DNA from: Polaromonas sp.
Lineage (GTDB): Bacteria; Pseudomonadota; Gammaproteobacteria; Burkholderiales; Burkholderiaceae_C
NCBI GenBank assembly: GCA_013298815.1
Contig: JAAFJF010000010.1
Span: forward strand, 1-64,000
Direction of reading: 5' to 3'
DNA: 64,000 nucleotides
Shown here: positions 36,025 to 45,482 of the stretch, piece by piece
Layout: each line of letters opens with the position of its first letter
How positions within the stretch are numbered: the stretch's first letter is position 1
Translations under genes and position numbers: made by a program
The notes under the pieces: generated by a model
The model's database searches: none
Told to the model about the DNA's origin: nothing
The model's input: the letters and a program-made list of their open reading frames with translations, nothing else

Positions 36025-36939
36025 ATGCGCAGAAAAATACCTTCTCTCCAAGCCTTGGCCTGCTTTGACGCCGCCGCCCGACACGAAAGCTACACCCGCG
36101 CGGCGCAGGAGCTGGCGCTGACGCAGGGCGCGGTGTCGCGGCAAATCACGGCTTTGGAAGAGTTTTTGGGCATGGATCTATTCCGCCGCACCCGCCATGG
36201 CGTGGCGCTGACCGAGCGCGGCGCGGCGTATGCCAAGCAGGTCGCGCCCCGGCTGCAGGGCTTGGAGCAGGACACGCTGGACGCCATGTCGACCCAAGGA
36301 CAAGGCAGCGCCGTGCATTTGGCGGCAGTGCCGACGTTTGCAACGCGCTGGCTGATACCGCGTTTACCGCTTTTGGCGGCGCAGCACCCCGACATCACCA
36401 TCCACATCGAAACCCGTACCCGCCCCTTTATGTTTGGCGAAACACCGTTTGACGCCGCTTTGTACGCGGGCACACCCGAACAGGTGCGTAACTGGGCGGG
36501 AACGAAGGCGACGCTGCTGCTGATGGAGGAAGTCGTGCCCGTTTGCAGCCCCAAATTAATGAGCGATGCGGTTGAACTCACACCAGAAGCTATTTCTTTG
36601 CTCCCGCTTTTGCAGCAAAGCACCCGTGCAGAAGGCTGGCGACAATGGTTTGAGGCTCAAGGCGTGGACGCGCCGCTGGCACTGGCGGGACCCCGTTATG
36701 AGCTTTTCTCAATGACGGCTGCTGCGGCCACGCAGGGCATGGGCGTAGCGCTGGTGCCGCGCTTGCTGGTGGAAACCGAGCTGGCGCGGGGCGAGTTGGT
36801 CATCGCCTGCAACCGCCCGCTGCGGGGCGAGCGCGGGTATTACATCGTCACGCCGGAGCGGACGAATAAAACGGATATATCTGCAGCTCTTACTGCCTTT
36901 GTCACTTGGCTGACCCATCAAAAGCCGGCTTTGCTTTAA
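36025..36939 (+). CDS. LysR-type transcriptional regulator (GcvA-like)
   Basis: 304 residues from the ATG at 36025. The winged helix-turn-helix is IPSLQALACFDAAARHESYTRAAQELALTQGAVSRQITALEEFLG. The substrate-binding domain follows with VHLAAVPTFATRWLIPRLPLL, characteristic of the GcvA-type subgroup. It is divergent from the gcdH operon and 9 bases upstream of a semialdehyde dehydrogenase gene, so it probably controls both. The inducer may be a glutarate-pathway metabolite (inference). Confidence 0.88.
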   Translation: MRRKIPSLQALACFDAAARHESYTRAAQELALTQGAVSRQITALEEFLGMDLFRRTRHGVALTERGAAYAKQVAPRLQGLEQDTLDAMSTQGQGSAVHLAAVPTFATRWLIPRLPLLAAQHPDITIHIETRTRPFMFGETPFDAALYAGTPEQVRNWAGTKATLLLMEEVVPVCSPKLMSDAVELTPEAISLLPLLQQSTRAEGWRQWFEAQGVDAPLALAGPRYELFSMTAAAATQGMGVALVPRLLVETELARGELVIACNRPLRGERGYYIVTPERTNKTDISAALTAFVTWLTHQKPALL

Positions 36940-36948
36940 GATATTCGA

Positions 36949-38427
36949 ATGGACATGAAAACTTCTCCCCTCAAATTACTCAACGACCCCAGCCTGCTGA
37001 AAACCGACGCCCTCATCAACGGCGAATGGATCAAAGGCGCGGCTAGATTTGACATAAACGATCCTGCTACGGGGTTAAAACTGGCCTCAGTCAGCAATTT
37101 ATCTGCCTCAGACGCTACCAAAGCCATAGCATCCGCAGCTGCCGCCTTGAAAACTTGGCGCTTAAAAACGGGCAAAGAGCGCCACGCCATTTTGCTGAAA
37201 TGGTTTCAGCTCATCATGGCGAACCAAGACGACATTGCTCGCATTTTGACGTCTGAACAGGGCAAACCGTATGCTGAGGCCAAAGGCGAAGTCGCCTACG
37301 GCGCGAGTTTTGTGGAATGGTTTGCAGAAGAGGCCAAACGCGTCAACGGCGAGGTGCTGCCCCAGTTTGACAACAACCGTCGCCTGATGGTGATGAAGCA
37401 GCCGATTGGCGTGTGCGCAGCCATCACGCCATGGAACTTCCCTATCGCCATGATCACCCGCAAAGTCGCGCCAGCTTTGGCCGCAGGTTGCACCGTCGTC
37501 ATCAAACCAGCAGAATTAACGCCGTTGACCGCTTTAGCCGTGGCTGAGCTGGCCATGCGCGCTGGCATTCCGGCTGGGGTGCTGAACGTGCTGACCGCCG
37601 ACAGTGACAATTCCATCGCCATTGGCAAAGTCTTTTGCGACAGCCCCATTGTCAGCCACATCAGCTTCACCGGCTCGACCGAAGTAGGCCGCATTTTGAT
37701 GGCGCAAAGCGCGCCTACGGTCAAAAAACTGGCACTGGAACTAGGCGGCAACGCGCCGTTCATCGTGTTTGACGATGCAGATATCGACTCCGCCGTCGAA
37801 GGCGCGATGGCCAGTAAGTACCGCAACGCAGGGCAAACCTGCGTCTGCGCGAACCGCATTTACGTGCAAGACGGTGTGTATGACGCGTTTGTGAGCAAGT
37901 TTGCAACCAAAGTCAAAGCCCTCAAAGTCGGCAACGGTTTTGAAGACGGGGTGGTGCAAGGCCCGCTGATTGAGCCTGCTGCGCTAGAAAAAGTAGAGCG
38001 CCACATCGCTGATGCGTTGAGCAAAGGCGGCAAGCTGCTGGCGGGCGGCAAGAAGTTGGAAGGCCAGTTTTTTGAACCCACGCTGATTGGCGACGCAACG
38101 GCAGACATGCTTTGCGCCCGCGAAGAGACCTTTGGCCCCTTCGCCCCCGTGTTCCGCTTCAAAACCGAGCCAGAAGCCATTGACGCCGCCAACAACACCG
38201 AGTTTGGCCTAGCCAGCTACTTCTACAGCCGCGACGTGGGCCGTATCTTCCGCGTAGCCGAGGCGCTGGAATACGGCATGGTGGGCATCAACGCTGGCGT
38301 CATCGCTACCGAGCACGTGCCTTTTGGCGGCGTGAAACAATCCGGCCTAGGCCGCGAGGGCTCTCGCCACGGTATGGACGAGTATTTGGAGATGAAATAC
38401 CTGTGTTTGGGTGATATTTTGAAATAG
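36949..38427 (+). CDS. gabD: Succinate/glutarate-semialdehyde dehydrogenase
   Basis: 492 residues of the aldehyde dehydrogenase superfamily. Motifs: ITPWNFPIAMITRKVAPALAAGCTVVIKPAELTPLTA, ISFTGSTEVGRILM, catalytic Glu in LELGGNAPF and catalytic Cys in GQTCVCANRIYVQ. The length and the LTADSDNSIAIGKVFC region fit GabD/DavD. Beside glutaryl-CoA dehydrogenase, the glutarate semialdehyde (DavD) role in lysine breakdown is attractive. NAD versus NADP preference is not judged. Probably in operon with the LysR gene. Confidence 0.9.
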   Translation: MDMKTSPLKLLNDPSLLKTDALINGEWIKGAARFDINDPATGLKLASVSNLSASDATKAIASAAAALKTWRLKTGKERHAILLKWFQLIMANQDDIARILTSEQGKPYAEAKGEVAYGASFVEWFAEEAKRVNGEVLPQFDNNRRLMVMKQPIGVCAAITPWNFPIAMITRKVAPALAAGCTVVIKPAELTPLTALAVAELAMRAGIPAGVLNVLTADSDNSIAIGKVFCDSPIVSHISFTGSTEVGRILMAQSAPTVKKLALELGGNAPFIVFDDADIDSAVEGAMASKYRNAGQTCVCANRIYVQDGVYDAFVSKFATKVKALKVGNGFEDGVVQGPLIEPAALEKVERHIADALSKGGKLLAGGKKLEGQFFEPTLIGDATADMLCAREETFGPFAPVFRFKTEPEAIDAANNTEFGLASYFYSRDVGRIFRVAEALEYGMVGINAGVIATEHVPFGGVKQSGLGREGSRHGMDEYLEMKYLCLGDILK

Positions 38428-38443
38428 CAATTTTAAATAGCCA

Positions 38444-39154
38444 ATGAAACTTTACACGCCAACAAGTTGCAAAGCTTTACGCATATTACTTACCGCAGTA
38501 TTGCTATGGACTTTATCTGTGAGTGGCGTCTCCGCAGAAACTGCGAACCTTGCAGTCTTGGGCAGCTCTACAGCTGCAGGTACTGGCGCTAGCCAAGCGA
38601 GTAACAGTTGGGTGGGCTTACTTCAAGCATGGCTTATGCGCACCAAAGGCGAAAAGATTATCAATTTAGCAACGCCTGGTATTTTGAGCTCGTCTGCTTT
38701 GTGTAACCAGCATACAAATTCTAACTTGTCCGAACTTGTTTCACCGACCCGAAATGTAGACCGCGCGATAAAGCTAGGTGCATCGCAATTGATTCTTTCG
38801 TTCCCATCAAACGATACAACAAACGGCATACCAGCAGATCAAACTATCAATAATTTTTTGGAAATGCGCCAATGTGCCCATTCAAACGACAAGGTGCAGG
38901 TAGCCGTCATGTCGAGTCTGCCACGCAGCGGCTTGTCAAAGAAACAAAATGCAGAAATCGCTCAAATCGATGCAGCCCTACAAAAAGAATTTGGCAAATG
39001 CTTTATCAATGTGAGAAGTGCTTTATCTGACTCAAGCAATGAAAACCCCAGACGTGAATTCTCTGCTGGTGACGGTGTGCACTTTAATGATGCTGGGCAT
39101 GCTATCATTTTTGCGACTGTCAAACGCTTCATGGAATCAGGTAAATGCTTTTAA
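38444..39154 (+). CDS. Secreted SGNH/GDSL-type hydrolase
   Basis: 236 residues with a signal peptide (ILLTAVLLWTLSVSGVSA). Block I is LAVLGSSTAAGTGAS, where GSS replaces GDS. An Asn-containing block is LSFPSNDTTNG, and block V is GDGVHFNDAGH, giving the catalytic Asp-x-x-His. It is a periplasmic esterase or acyl-transfer enzyme. The end overlaps the start of the acyltransferase-3 gene by 10 bases, so they probably act together on an exported glycan. Confidence 0.83.
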   Translation: MKLYTPTSCKALRILLTAVLLWTLSVSGVSAETANLAVLGSSTAAGTGASQASNSWVGLLQAWLMRTKGEKIINLATPGILSSSALCNQHTNSNLSELVSPTRNVDRAIKLGASQLILSFPSNDTTNGIPADQTINNFLEMRQCAHSNDKVQVAVMSSLPRSGLSKKQNAEIAQIDAALQKEFGKCFINVRSALSDSSNENPRREFSAGDGVHFNDAGHAIIFATVKRFMESGKCF

Positions 39155-40383
39155 ACTACGGTCGCAAGCAACTCAGCGGTCTGGCATGGCTGCGTTTTGG
39201 TTTGGCCTTGTACTTGATATTTTTTCATACCCTTCCAGCTTATAGGGATTTGCCAGATTGGCTTTATCAGGCCGTCTCAGCAGGTCATATTTCTACCAGT
39301 GTGTTTTTCATACTCTCAGGATATGTCTTAGCACATGCCTATTTGGACAATGACGGCACGCTGAGAATTTCAGCCCGCCGATTTATCGCCACGCGTGTTC
39401 TTACAGTCTACCCACTTCACTTGGTGGGATTTGCACTAGCAGCCTTGGTCATGTGGGTTCAATACAGTTCCTATGGTGTGGTTTACGCAGTGGCAGATAT
39501 TCCCCAAGCCATGGCAGCTTATAGTACCGAAGCTCTACTGATACCTCTTGATATCGCTGGTCTTGTGAATAACGCGCTGCAGCATTTGACTTTGCTGCAT
39601 GCATGGAATCCTTTTTACCTAACTTTCAATATTCCATCTTGGTCTATTTCGACATTGGTCTTTTTTTATGTCTTTTTTGCCCTGTGGGGCGGAAAAGTGC
39701 TACGCCTTCGTTATCCATTTTGGCTATTGCTAGCAACGGTATTTGTCAATCTTTTGGCTCCATTAAGCTTGATTGCATACGACAACTACAGCAGCGTTGC
39801 CACTGGCTTTTTGCATACCAATCCTCTGGTTAGATTGCCAGAATTCATAGCTGGCATCTTGTTGTGTAGACTATTGCAAGACAGAGGTACTGTCGTTCTA
39901 ACTCAACCCCAATTTTTGGGCTTGCTTACCTTGATCATCAGCTTGATGGCTTTGATTATCGGACTATCGAATCGGTATGGTCCAGCGGGATTTTATTTGG
40001 TGCACAACGGTTTTTTATTACCCTTGGAGTTATTGCTTGTTATGCTATTTGCAGGGGTTCGTCAAACGCGTGTGATCTGGTTGGATGAGCTTGCAAATCG
40101 CCTAGGCAATGCAACTTTATCGCTGTTCATTTTGCATTTACCACTTTTCTACATTTTGACGCGACTGCAAAAAGCATTGATTGTTTACTTAGATTCACCG
40201 CAAAATCAATTAGATCTGCTGAGCTACTCTCAGCAACTTAAAGGCGTATCGCTGTCCTTTGCCAGCTACCCGCTGCTAATAGTCATCATCGTTGTTCTGG
40301 CTGTTTTTTGCCAAGAAAGTTTTGTACTCAAAACCCGTAGACTTCTACTATCGCCCTGGAAGCATCAGACAAAAAACCGCTAA
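39145..40383 (+). CDS. Acyltransferase 3 (O-acetylase) family membrane protein
   Basis: 412 residues with about ten membrane segments. The first segment has the family catalytic-type His in LALYLIFFHTLPAY followed by FFILSGYVLAHAYL, the usual HxxV/FFxxSGF-like pattern. Members pass acetyl or other acyl groups across the membrane to glycans. It overlaps the periplasmic SGNH hydrolase gene, recreating as two proteins the fused acyltransferase-SGNH arrangement known from OafA-type enzymes. No glycan genes are near. Confidence 0.87.
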   Translation: MLLNYGRKQLSGLAWLRFGLALYLIFFHTLPAYRDLPDWLYQAVSAGHISTSVFFILSGYVLAHAYLDNDGTLRISARRFIATRVLTVYPLHLVGFALAALVMWVQYSSYGVVYAVADIPQAMAAYSTEALLIPLDIAGLVNNALQHLTLLHAWNPFYLTFNIPSWSISTLVFFYVFFALWGGKVLRLRYPFWLLLATVFVNLLAPLSLIAYDNYSSVATGFLHTNPLVRLPEFIAGILLCRLLQDRGTVVLTQPQFLGLLTLIISLMALIIGLSNRYGPAGFYLVHNGFLLPLELLLVMLFAGVRQTRVIWLDELANRLGNATLSLFILHLPLFYILTRLQKALIVYLDSPQNQLDLLSYSQQLKGVSLSFASYPLLIVIIVVLAVFCQESFVLKTRRLLLSPWKHQTKNR

Positions 40384-40398
40384 AGTACTTAAACAAGC

Positions 40399-40420
40399 TT
40401 TTATTTGTGCACAAATAAAA
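40399..40420. promoter_or_regulatory. Perfect 22-bp palindrome before tRNA-Gly
   Basis: The left arm is TTTTATTTGTG and the right arm its exact complement CACAAATAAAA. It lies 16 bases after the acyltransferase stop and directly before TACAAT (40421-40426), a good -10 for tRNA-Gly. It could be a terminator for the upstream gene or an operator over the tRNA promoter. Confidence 0.5.
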
Positions 40421-40441
40421 TACAATCCACAAACAAATTGA

Positions 40442-40515
40442 GCGGGTGTCGTTCAGTGGTAGGACTTTTGCTTCCCAAGCAAATAACGAGGGTTCGATTC
40501 CCTTCACCCGCTCCA
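40442..40515 (+). tRNA. tRNA-Gly (anticodon CCC)
   Basis: The acceptor stem GCGGGTG pairs with CACCCGC. The anticodon arm TTTGC-TTCCCAA-GCAAA gives anticodon CCC, reading GGG. The T arm has GGTTCGATTCC. Discriminator T is followed by an encoded CCA (40513-40515). 74 bases. A TACAAT box stands 15 bases upstream. Confidence 0.96.
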
Positions 40516-40519
40516 AAGC

Positions 40520-40921
40520 ATGACTTCAAACCAACTTCAACATCGCAGCTTGTTAGCTTATTTGTGGGTTTTGCCCGTGACACTTTTTGGGCTTTTTTTC
40601 GCACTTATTGCTTATTGGCTGGGTGCATCTGTGAAACACCGACACGGCGTGCTTGAAGTGGCTGGCAACTCGCGCACCCCGTTGCTGCGCGCCCTCGCGA
40701 ACCAGTTTGACGCCATCACTGTAGGTCACGTTATTTTGGGTCGAAACCATGGCACTCTCAAGCGCTGGCGCAGCCATGAGCTGGTGCATGTGAGGCAATA
40801 CGAGCGCTGGGGAGTTCTGTTCCCGGTGTTGTATGTATTGGCAAGTTTCAAATCCCTGCTGGAAGGTAAGCGGTTTTACTGGGACAATGTGTTTGAAGTT
40901 GAGGCTAGGCGCTTTCAATGA
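40520..40921 (+). CDS. Small membrane protein with HExxH motif
   Basis: 133 residues. One or two hydrophobic segments cover about residues 11-35 (LLAYLWVLPVTLFGLFFALIAYW) and a weaker one 96-110. HELVH at 86-90 within RSHELVHVRQYERWG is a textbook HExxH zinc-protease motif followed by a conserved-looking aromatic stretch. The start is 4 bases after the tRNA-Gly CCA. No family is named with certainty; similar short proteins are annotated as hypothetical. It may be a membrane metalloprotease or a remnant of one. Confidence 0.6.
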   Translation: MTSNQLQHRSLLAYLWVLPVTLFGLFFALIAYWLGASVKHRHGVLEVAGNSRTPLLRALANQFDAITVGHVILGRNHGTLKRWRSHELVHVRQYERWGVLFPVLYVLASFKSLLEGKRFYWDNVFEVEARRFQ

Positions 40922-41058
40922 CGACTAACCGAGTAAATGTACTGCAAGCACTATATTGATCTGCGGTTCTATTCAACTTTGAACTGCTTGCAAATCTCCA
41001 TCTTGATCGTCGGTATTCATCTCGCGCGTAGCACGCGGGGAAAGCCCTGCGCGCCTCC

Positions 41059-41094
41059 AAAATAGTTTTGAACTGGTATGTTTTAAACTATTTT
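41059..41094. promoter_or_regulatory. Inverted repeat upstream of hppD
   Basis: AAAATAGTTT (41059-41068) and AAACTATTTT (41085-41094) are exact inverted arms with 16 bases between. They sit 20 bases before the hppD start and just upstream of its GGAGA ribosome-binding site. A regulator-binding operator is plausible; a leader hairpin is the alternative. Confidence 0.45.
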
Positions 41095-41114
41095 AAATTT
41101 TTTGGAGAATCAAA

Positions 41115-42206
41115 ATGGCTGATTTATTTGACAACCCAATGGGCTTGATGGGTTTTGAGTTTGTGGAATTTGCATCGCCCACCGCTGGCTTGCTTGAGCC
41201 TATTTTCGAGCGCATGGGTTTTACACTGGTTGCCAAGCACCGCTCCAAAGATGTGGTGCTGTACCGCCAAGGCGAGATCAATTTCATTGTGAACCGCGAG
41301 CCCAAAAGCGTAGCTGGCTACTTTGCGGCGGAGCATGGCCCTAGCGCTTGCGGCATGGCGTTTCGGGTCAAAGACTCGCACCACGCTTACAAACGCGCTT
41401 TGGAACTTGGGGCACAGCCGATTGAGCTGCACCCTGGGCCTATGGAATTGAATTTACCCGCCATCAAAGGCATTGGTGGTGCGCCGCTGTATTTGATTGA
41501 CCGTTATGAAGATGGTAAATCGATTTACGACATTGATTTTGACTTCATTGACGGTGTAGACAAACACCCCGTTGGACACGGCCTGAAACTGATCGACCAT
41601 TTGACGCACAACGTTTACCGGGGGCGCATGGCGTTTTGGGCGGATTTTTACACCAAGCTATTTAACTTCCGCGAGATTCGCTTTTTTGACATCAAAGGCG
41701 AATACACGGGATTGACGTCCAAAGCTTTAACAGCGCCAGATGGCAAAATTCGTATCCCACTGAACGAAGAGTCGCGCCAAGGCGGTGGTCAGATTGAAGA
41801 GTATTTGATGAAGTTCAACGGTGAAGGCATCCAACACATTGCCATGATTTGTGACGACTTGCTCGCCACAGTGGACAGCTTGGCGCTTACCGGTGTGCCG
41901 CTGATGACCGCGCCCAGCGACAGCTACTACGAGATGCTGGATGGCCGATTACCGGGGCATGGACAACTGGTTGCAGAGCTGCAAACGCGCGGGATTTTGA
42001 TGGATGGCACGACTGAAGGTGGCGTACCTAGGTTACTTTTGCAAATCTTCTCGCAAACCCAACTCGGCCCGGTGTTTTTTGAGTTCATCCAACGCAAAGG
42101 CGATGAGGGCTTTGGTGAGGGTAATTTCAAAGCGCTGTTTGAGTCGCTAGAGCGCGATCAAATCAAGCGTGGTGCGCTTGATTTAGATACAAATTTTACA
42201 AAATAA
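41115..42206 (+). CDS. hppD: 4-Hydroxyphenylpyruvate dioxygenase
   Basis: 363 residues. Converts 4-hydroxyphenylpyruvate to homogentisate in tyrosine breakdown using Fe(II) and O2. Two vicinal-oxygen-chelate halves are seen. The Fe ligands are expected in [22 protein letters not shown] and [21 protein letters not shown], all present. The N-terminus [14 protein letters not shown] is typical. A good GGAGAATCAAA site precedes the ATG. Downstream are convergent scoAB genes, which could use acetoacetate from the same pathway. Confidence 0.95.
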   Translation: MADLFDNPMGLMGFEFVEFASPTAGLLEPIFERMGFTLVAKHRSKDVVLYRQGEINFIVNREPKSVAGYFAAEHGPSACGMAFRVKDSHHAYKRALELGAQPIELHPGPMELNLPAIKGIGGAPLYLIDRYEDGKSIYDIDFDFIDGVDKHPVGHGLKLIDHLTHNVYRGRMAFWADFYTKLFNFREIRFFDIKGEYTGLTSKALTAPDGKIRIPLNEESRQGGGQIEEYLMKFNGEGIQHIAMICDDLLATVDSLALTGVPLMTAPSDSYYEMLDGRLPGHGQLVAELQTRGILMDGTTEGGVPRLLLQIFSQTQLGPVFFEFIQRKGDEGFGEGNFKALFESLERDQIKRGALDLDTNFTK

Positions 42207-42208
42207 AC

Positions 42209-42252
42209 GCTATAAATTTAATAGCCACTTAGGCAGTAAATACGCTGGCTAC
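42209..42252 (+). repeat. Dispersed repeat, full copy F
   Basis: The hairpin GCTATAAATTTAATAGC is followed by a core with CTTAGGCAGTAAATACGCTG ending GCTAC. It starts 2 bases after the hppD stop codon, in the same orientation as the gene, as copy C does after the pseudouridine synthase. Confidence 0.85.
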
Positions 42253-42290
42253 AGCCAAATTAAAGGTGTATTTACTGCTTTTCTGACAAT

Positions 42291-42929
42291 TTAAATCAGT
42301 TTTACACCAGTTTTGGACTGCAGTTCTTCCAGCGTCACGCCCTCAGCCAGTTCAACCACTTTCAAGCCCGCGTCAGTCACGTCCATTACCGCGAGATCGG
42401 TGATGATGCGGTCAACCACGCCCAAACCTGTGAGTGGCAAAGTGCAGCTAGGCAGAATTTTCAAATCAACCGTTCCGTCTTTTTTCTTCGCGACGTGCTC
42501 CATCAGCACAATCACGCGCTTGACGCCAGCGACCAAATCCATCGCACCGCCCATGCCTTTGATCATCTTGCCAGGAATCATCCAGTTCGCCAGATCGCCT
42601 TTCTCGCTGACCTGCATTGCGCCCAAAATACTGAGGTTGATTTTGCCGCCGCGAATCATAGCGAAGCTTTCGTGGCTACCAAAAATCGACGAGCCTTTGA
42701 TGGTGGTCACCGTTTGTTTGCCAGCGTTGATCAAGTCTGCATCGACTTCGGTCTCGGTTGGAAACGCACCAATCCCCATCATGCCGTTTTCTGATTGCAA
42801 CCACACTTCAATATCTTTGGGAACGAAGTTGGCGACCAGTGTCGGGATGCCGATACCCAAGTTGACATAAAAGCCGTCTTGCAACTCTTGCGCTGCACGC
42901 GCAGCCATTTGATCTTGTGTCCAAGCCAT
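42291..42929 (-). CDS. scoB: 3-Oxoacid CoA-transferase subunit B
   Basis: 212 residues of the family I CoA-transferase beta subunit. [19 protein letters not shown] and the catalytic Glu in [14 protein letters not shown] are present. [32 protein letters not shown] is the family signature. It transfers CoA from succinyl-CoA to acetoacetate. The gene starts 2 bases after the subunit A stop. Confidence 0.93.
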   Translation of the reverse strand: MAWTQDQMAARAAQELQDGFYVNLGIGIPTLVANFVPKDIEVWLQSENGMMGIGAFPTETEVDADLINAGKQTVTTIKGSSIFGSHESFAMIRGGKINLSILGAMQVSEKGDLANWMIPGKMIKGMGGAMDLVAGVKRVIVLMEHVAKKKDGTVDLKILPSCTLPLTGLGVVDRIITDLAVMDVTDAGLKVVELAEGVTLEELQSKTGVKLI

Positions 42930-42931
42930 GA

Positions 42932-43663
42932 TTACGCTCCTGCTTTCTCAGATTTGGTTTCAGTGATGGTTCGTTTTTCAATGCGCTTTTCAGGTGTCGC
43001 GTTCAACACAATGCGGTGCACGTAGATGCCAGGCAAGTGAATGTCATCGGGTGCGAGTTCACCGGTTTCAACGATTTTTTCAACTTCCACAATGCAAATC
43101 TTGCCCGCCATCGCAGCGGCAGGGTTAAAGTTACGCGCGGTCAAGTTGAAGCGTAAATTGCCGGCTTTGTCCGCCACATGGGCTTTCACCAAAGCCACGT
43201 CCGGAAACAAAGCCTTCTCCATCACAAAGGTTTCTTTGACACCATCGACTTCAAATTCGCGAAGCTCTTTGCCTTCAGCCACCAGCGTGCCCACACCAGT
43301 TTTGGTGAAGAAAGCAGGAATACCAGCCCCGCCTGCACGCAGTTTTTCAGCCAAGGTGCCCTGCGGGGTGAATTCCAAAGCCAGCTCACCGGCTAAATAT
43401 TGGCGCTCAAATTCTTTGTTCTCGCCCACGTAGCTGGAAATCATTTTTTTGATTTGACGGGTTTCTAGTAATTTACCCAAACCAAAACCGTCAACGCCAG
43501 CGTTGTTGGAAATAGCAGTGAGATTTTGCGCGCCACTTTCAACCACGGCGTCTATCAATGCTTCTGGGATACCGCACAAACCAAAACCACCCACCGCTAG
43601 AAGCTGGTTGTCTTTGATCACGCCTTTTAGCGCAGCTGCTGCGCTAGGATAAATTTTGTTCAC
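42932..43663 (-). CDS. scoA: 3-Oxoacid CoA-transferase subunit A
   Basis: 243 residues. The CoA-binding [13 protein letters not shown] loop, the [15 protein letters not shown] segment and [34 protein letters not shown] identify the alpha subunit. It forms a heterotetramer with ScoB. It occupies the place downstream of nlpD where rpoS is found in many proteobacteria. Confidence 0.93.
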   Translation of the reverse strand: MNKIYPSAAAALKGVIKDNQLLAVGGFGLCGIPEALIDAVVESGAQNLTAISNNAGVDGFGLGKLLETRQIKKMISSYVGENKEFERQYLAGELALEFTPQGTLAEKLRAGGAGIPAFFTKTGVGTLVAEGKELREFEVDGVKETFVMEKALFPDVALVKAHVADKAGNLRFNLTARNFNPAAAMAGKICIVEVEKIVETGELAPDDIHLPGIYVHRIVLNATPEKRIEKRTITETKSEKAGA

Positions 43664-43707
43664 GAAAGCTCCTAGGAATTAAAAAATTTGTTCTACGATT
43701 CAACGTA

Positions 43708-44580
43708 TTAACGAACTGGCAAATACTTGGCTGGATCGACAGGCTTGCCGTTGCGTCGCACTTCAAAATGAAGCATCACTTTGTCAGCGTCGCTGTTACC
43801 CATGTCTGCAATACGCTGGCCTTTACGAACGGTTTGGTCTTCTTTGACCAGTAAAGTTTGGTTGTGCGCGTAAGCGGTGAGGTAAGTTTCGTTGTGCTTC
43901 AAAATCACCAAATTGCCGTAGCCGCGCAAACCAGAACCCGCGTAAACGACACGGCCATCTGCAGATGCATAGATTGGATCACCCAATTTACCAGCGATTT
44001 TTAAACCTTTGCTTTTCACTTCGTCGTAACCAGAAATCAGTGATCCTGTGCTTGGCCACATCCACGGAATATCGTCTTCAGACGCCGCGTTAGCAGTTGC
44101 AGGCGGAATTGGTGGCATTGGTGTGAGTACAGGAGCAACTGCAGCCGAAGCTGGCGGCTTTGTCACAGCACCGTTGCTATCTAATGGTGCAACCCGTAGC
44201 ACTTGGCCGACCTCTATCTGATTCGCACTTTCTAAATTGTTCCACTTCACAATATCGCGCCAATTTTGGTTGGTATTGCGACCAATTTGCATCACGGTGT
44301 CGCCTGGCTTAACCGTGTAATAACCTGGTTTTCCAGCATGCTGAGAGTTCATCAAGTTTGGCAGCGGCTTGCTGTCAATGGGCGCGAAAGCCGGTGTGTC
44401 AATGCTAGGCTTGCTTGCAACCACGCTATTGCCGGTACTGCGATCAACTACTGGAGCGCGCGTAGGCATAGGGGTGGAACAACCAGCTAACTGCAAAACG
44501 GCTGCCGAGAGCAAAGCCAGCGAACCGATTTGCATGGAGTGCTGCATCTTTGATAGCTTTTGGATCATCTGAATCATCAT
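43708..44580 (-). CDS. nlpD: NlpD-type LysM/M23 lipoprotein
   Basis: 290 residues. Signal peptide with lipobox LAGC (Cys34). The LysM domain, about residues 83-127, is YTVKPGDTVMQIGRNTNQNW...QIEVGQVLRV. The M23 (LytM) domain covers about 180-288. The first metal-ligand motif (HxGxD) is replaced by KIAGKLGDP, while YAHNQ and LHFEVR remain. It is therefore probably a catalytically inactive activator of amidase AmiC in cell division, as E. coli NlpD is. Downstream of surE-pcm. Confidence 0.9.
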   Translation of the reverse strand: MMIQMIQKLSKMQHSMQIGSLALLSAAVLQLAGCSTPMPTRAPVVDRSTGNSVVASKPSIDTPAFAPIDSKPLPNLMNSQHAGKPGYYTVKPGDTVMQIGRNTNQNWRDIVKWNNLESANQIEVGQVLRVAPLDSNGAVTKPPASAAVAPVLTPMPPIPPATANAASEDDIPWMWPSTGSLISGYDEVKSKGLKIAGKLGDPIYASADGRVVYAGSGLRGYGNLVILKHNETYLTAYAHNQTLLVKEDQTVRKGQRIADMGNSDADKVMLHFEVRRNGKPVDPAKYLPVR

Positions 44581-44663
44581 TTTTACCTAACTAAATTTTT
44601 ACGAAGCTACGACTGGTTTGGTTTAAAACGAGTCATAAAGTTCAAGCTGAGTGACTACTGAAC

Positions 44664-45482
44664 TTATGTAACACCCGATTTTAAAGGCACAAACTGCACC
44701 AATTCCAATACTGTACGCGTCAACCCTGACTCAGTTTTATCAACGACGACCAAAGACTGCTCTCCCGACACTTTATTTGTAACAGGTGCAACTATGCGCC
44801 CCCCCACTGCCAGTTGGTCTACCCAAGCCTGCGGAATCGCGTCCCCGCCCGCTGCGGCGATGATGCCCGTGTATGGCGCGCCCTTGGGGAAACCCAGCAT
44901 GCCATCGCCAAACAACAAATGCGTATTTTTGATGCGAAATGGCCTGAAATTTTCACGCGCTTTTTCGTACAAGCCCGCCACCCGCTCAATACTGTAAACC
45001 TCATGCGCGATATGGCTTAGCACCGCAGCTTGGTAGCCGCACCCTGTACCAATCTCTAATACGCGGCCTAAATTCCCCTTTTTACCCTCAAACAACAGCT
45101 CAACCATGCGCGCTACGACGTTAGGCTTTGAAATCGTTTGCCCCCAGCCAATCGGCAAGCTGGTGTCTTCGTACGCTTGGTTTGCCAAAGCAGTGTCAAC
45201 AAAACTGTGCCTGTGCGTGGTTTGCATGGCATTCAATACACGTGCATCGGTGATGCCCTGGTTGGCTAATTTGCGCACCATGCGGGCGCGAAAGGTACTG
45301 GAATCCATACCCAAACCCTGGGGTATAGCTGGCGCAATTTTTACGAGCTTGCTCGCCGAACTGGGATTGACGAATTGAAGTTTTTGCGCCACGGGTGCAG
45401 CCACATGCGTTTTAACACCCTTACCCACAGACAAATCCATTTTTGCCGGAAAGCTGGGCTTCACCGTGGATTTACCGTTCAT
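44664..45482 (-). CDS. pcm: Protein-L-isoaspartate O-methyltransferase
   Basis: 272 residues from the ATG at 45482, which overlaps the surE stop (ATGA). It repairs isoaspartyl residues using S-adenosylmethionine. Motifs: [35 protein letters not shown], then [20 protein letters not shown] for SAM, and the closing [13 protein letters not shown]. About 60 extra N-terminal residues before the core are common in Burkholderiales Pcm. Confidence 0.93.
   Translation of the reverse strand: MNGKSTVKPSFPAKMDLSVGKGVKTHVAAPVAQKLQFVNPSSASKLVKIAPAIPQGLGMDSSTFRARMVRKLANQGITDARVLNAMQTTHRHSFVDTALANQAYEDTSLPIGWGQTISKPNVVARMVELLFEGKKGNLGRVLEIGTGCGYQAAVLSHIAHEVYSIERVAGLYEKARENFRPFRIKNTHLLFGDGMLGFPKGAPYTGIIAAAGGDAIPQAWVDQLAVGGRIVAPVTNKVSGEQSLVVVDKTESGLTRTVLELVQFVPLKSGVT

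Noticed and set aside
43664-43707. Remnant of rpoS between nlpD and scoA
   Set aside because: Only 44 bases with no sigma-factor similarity in any frame.
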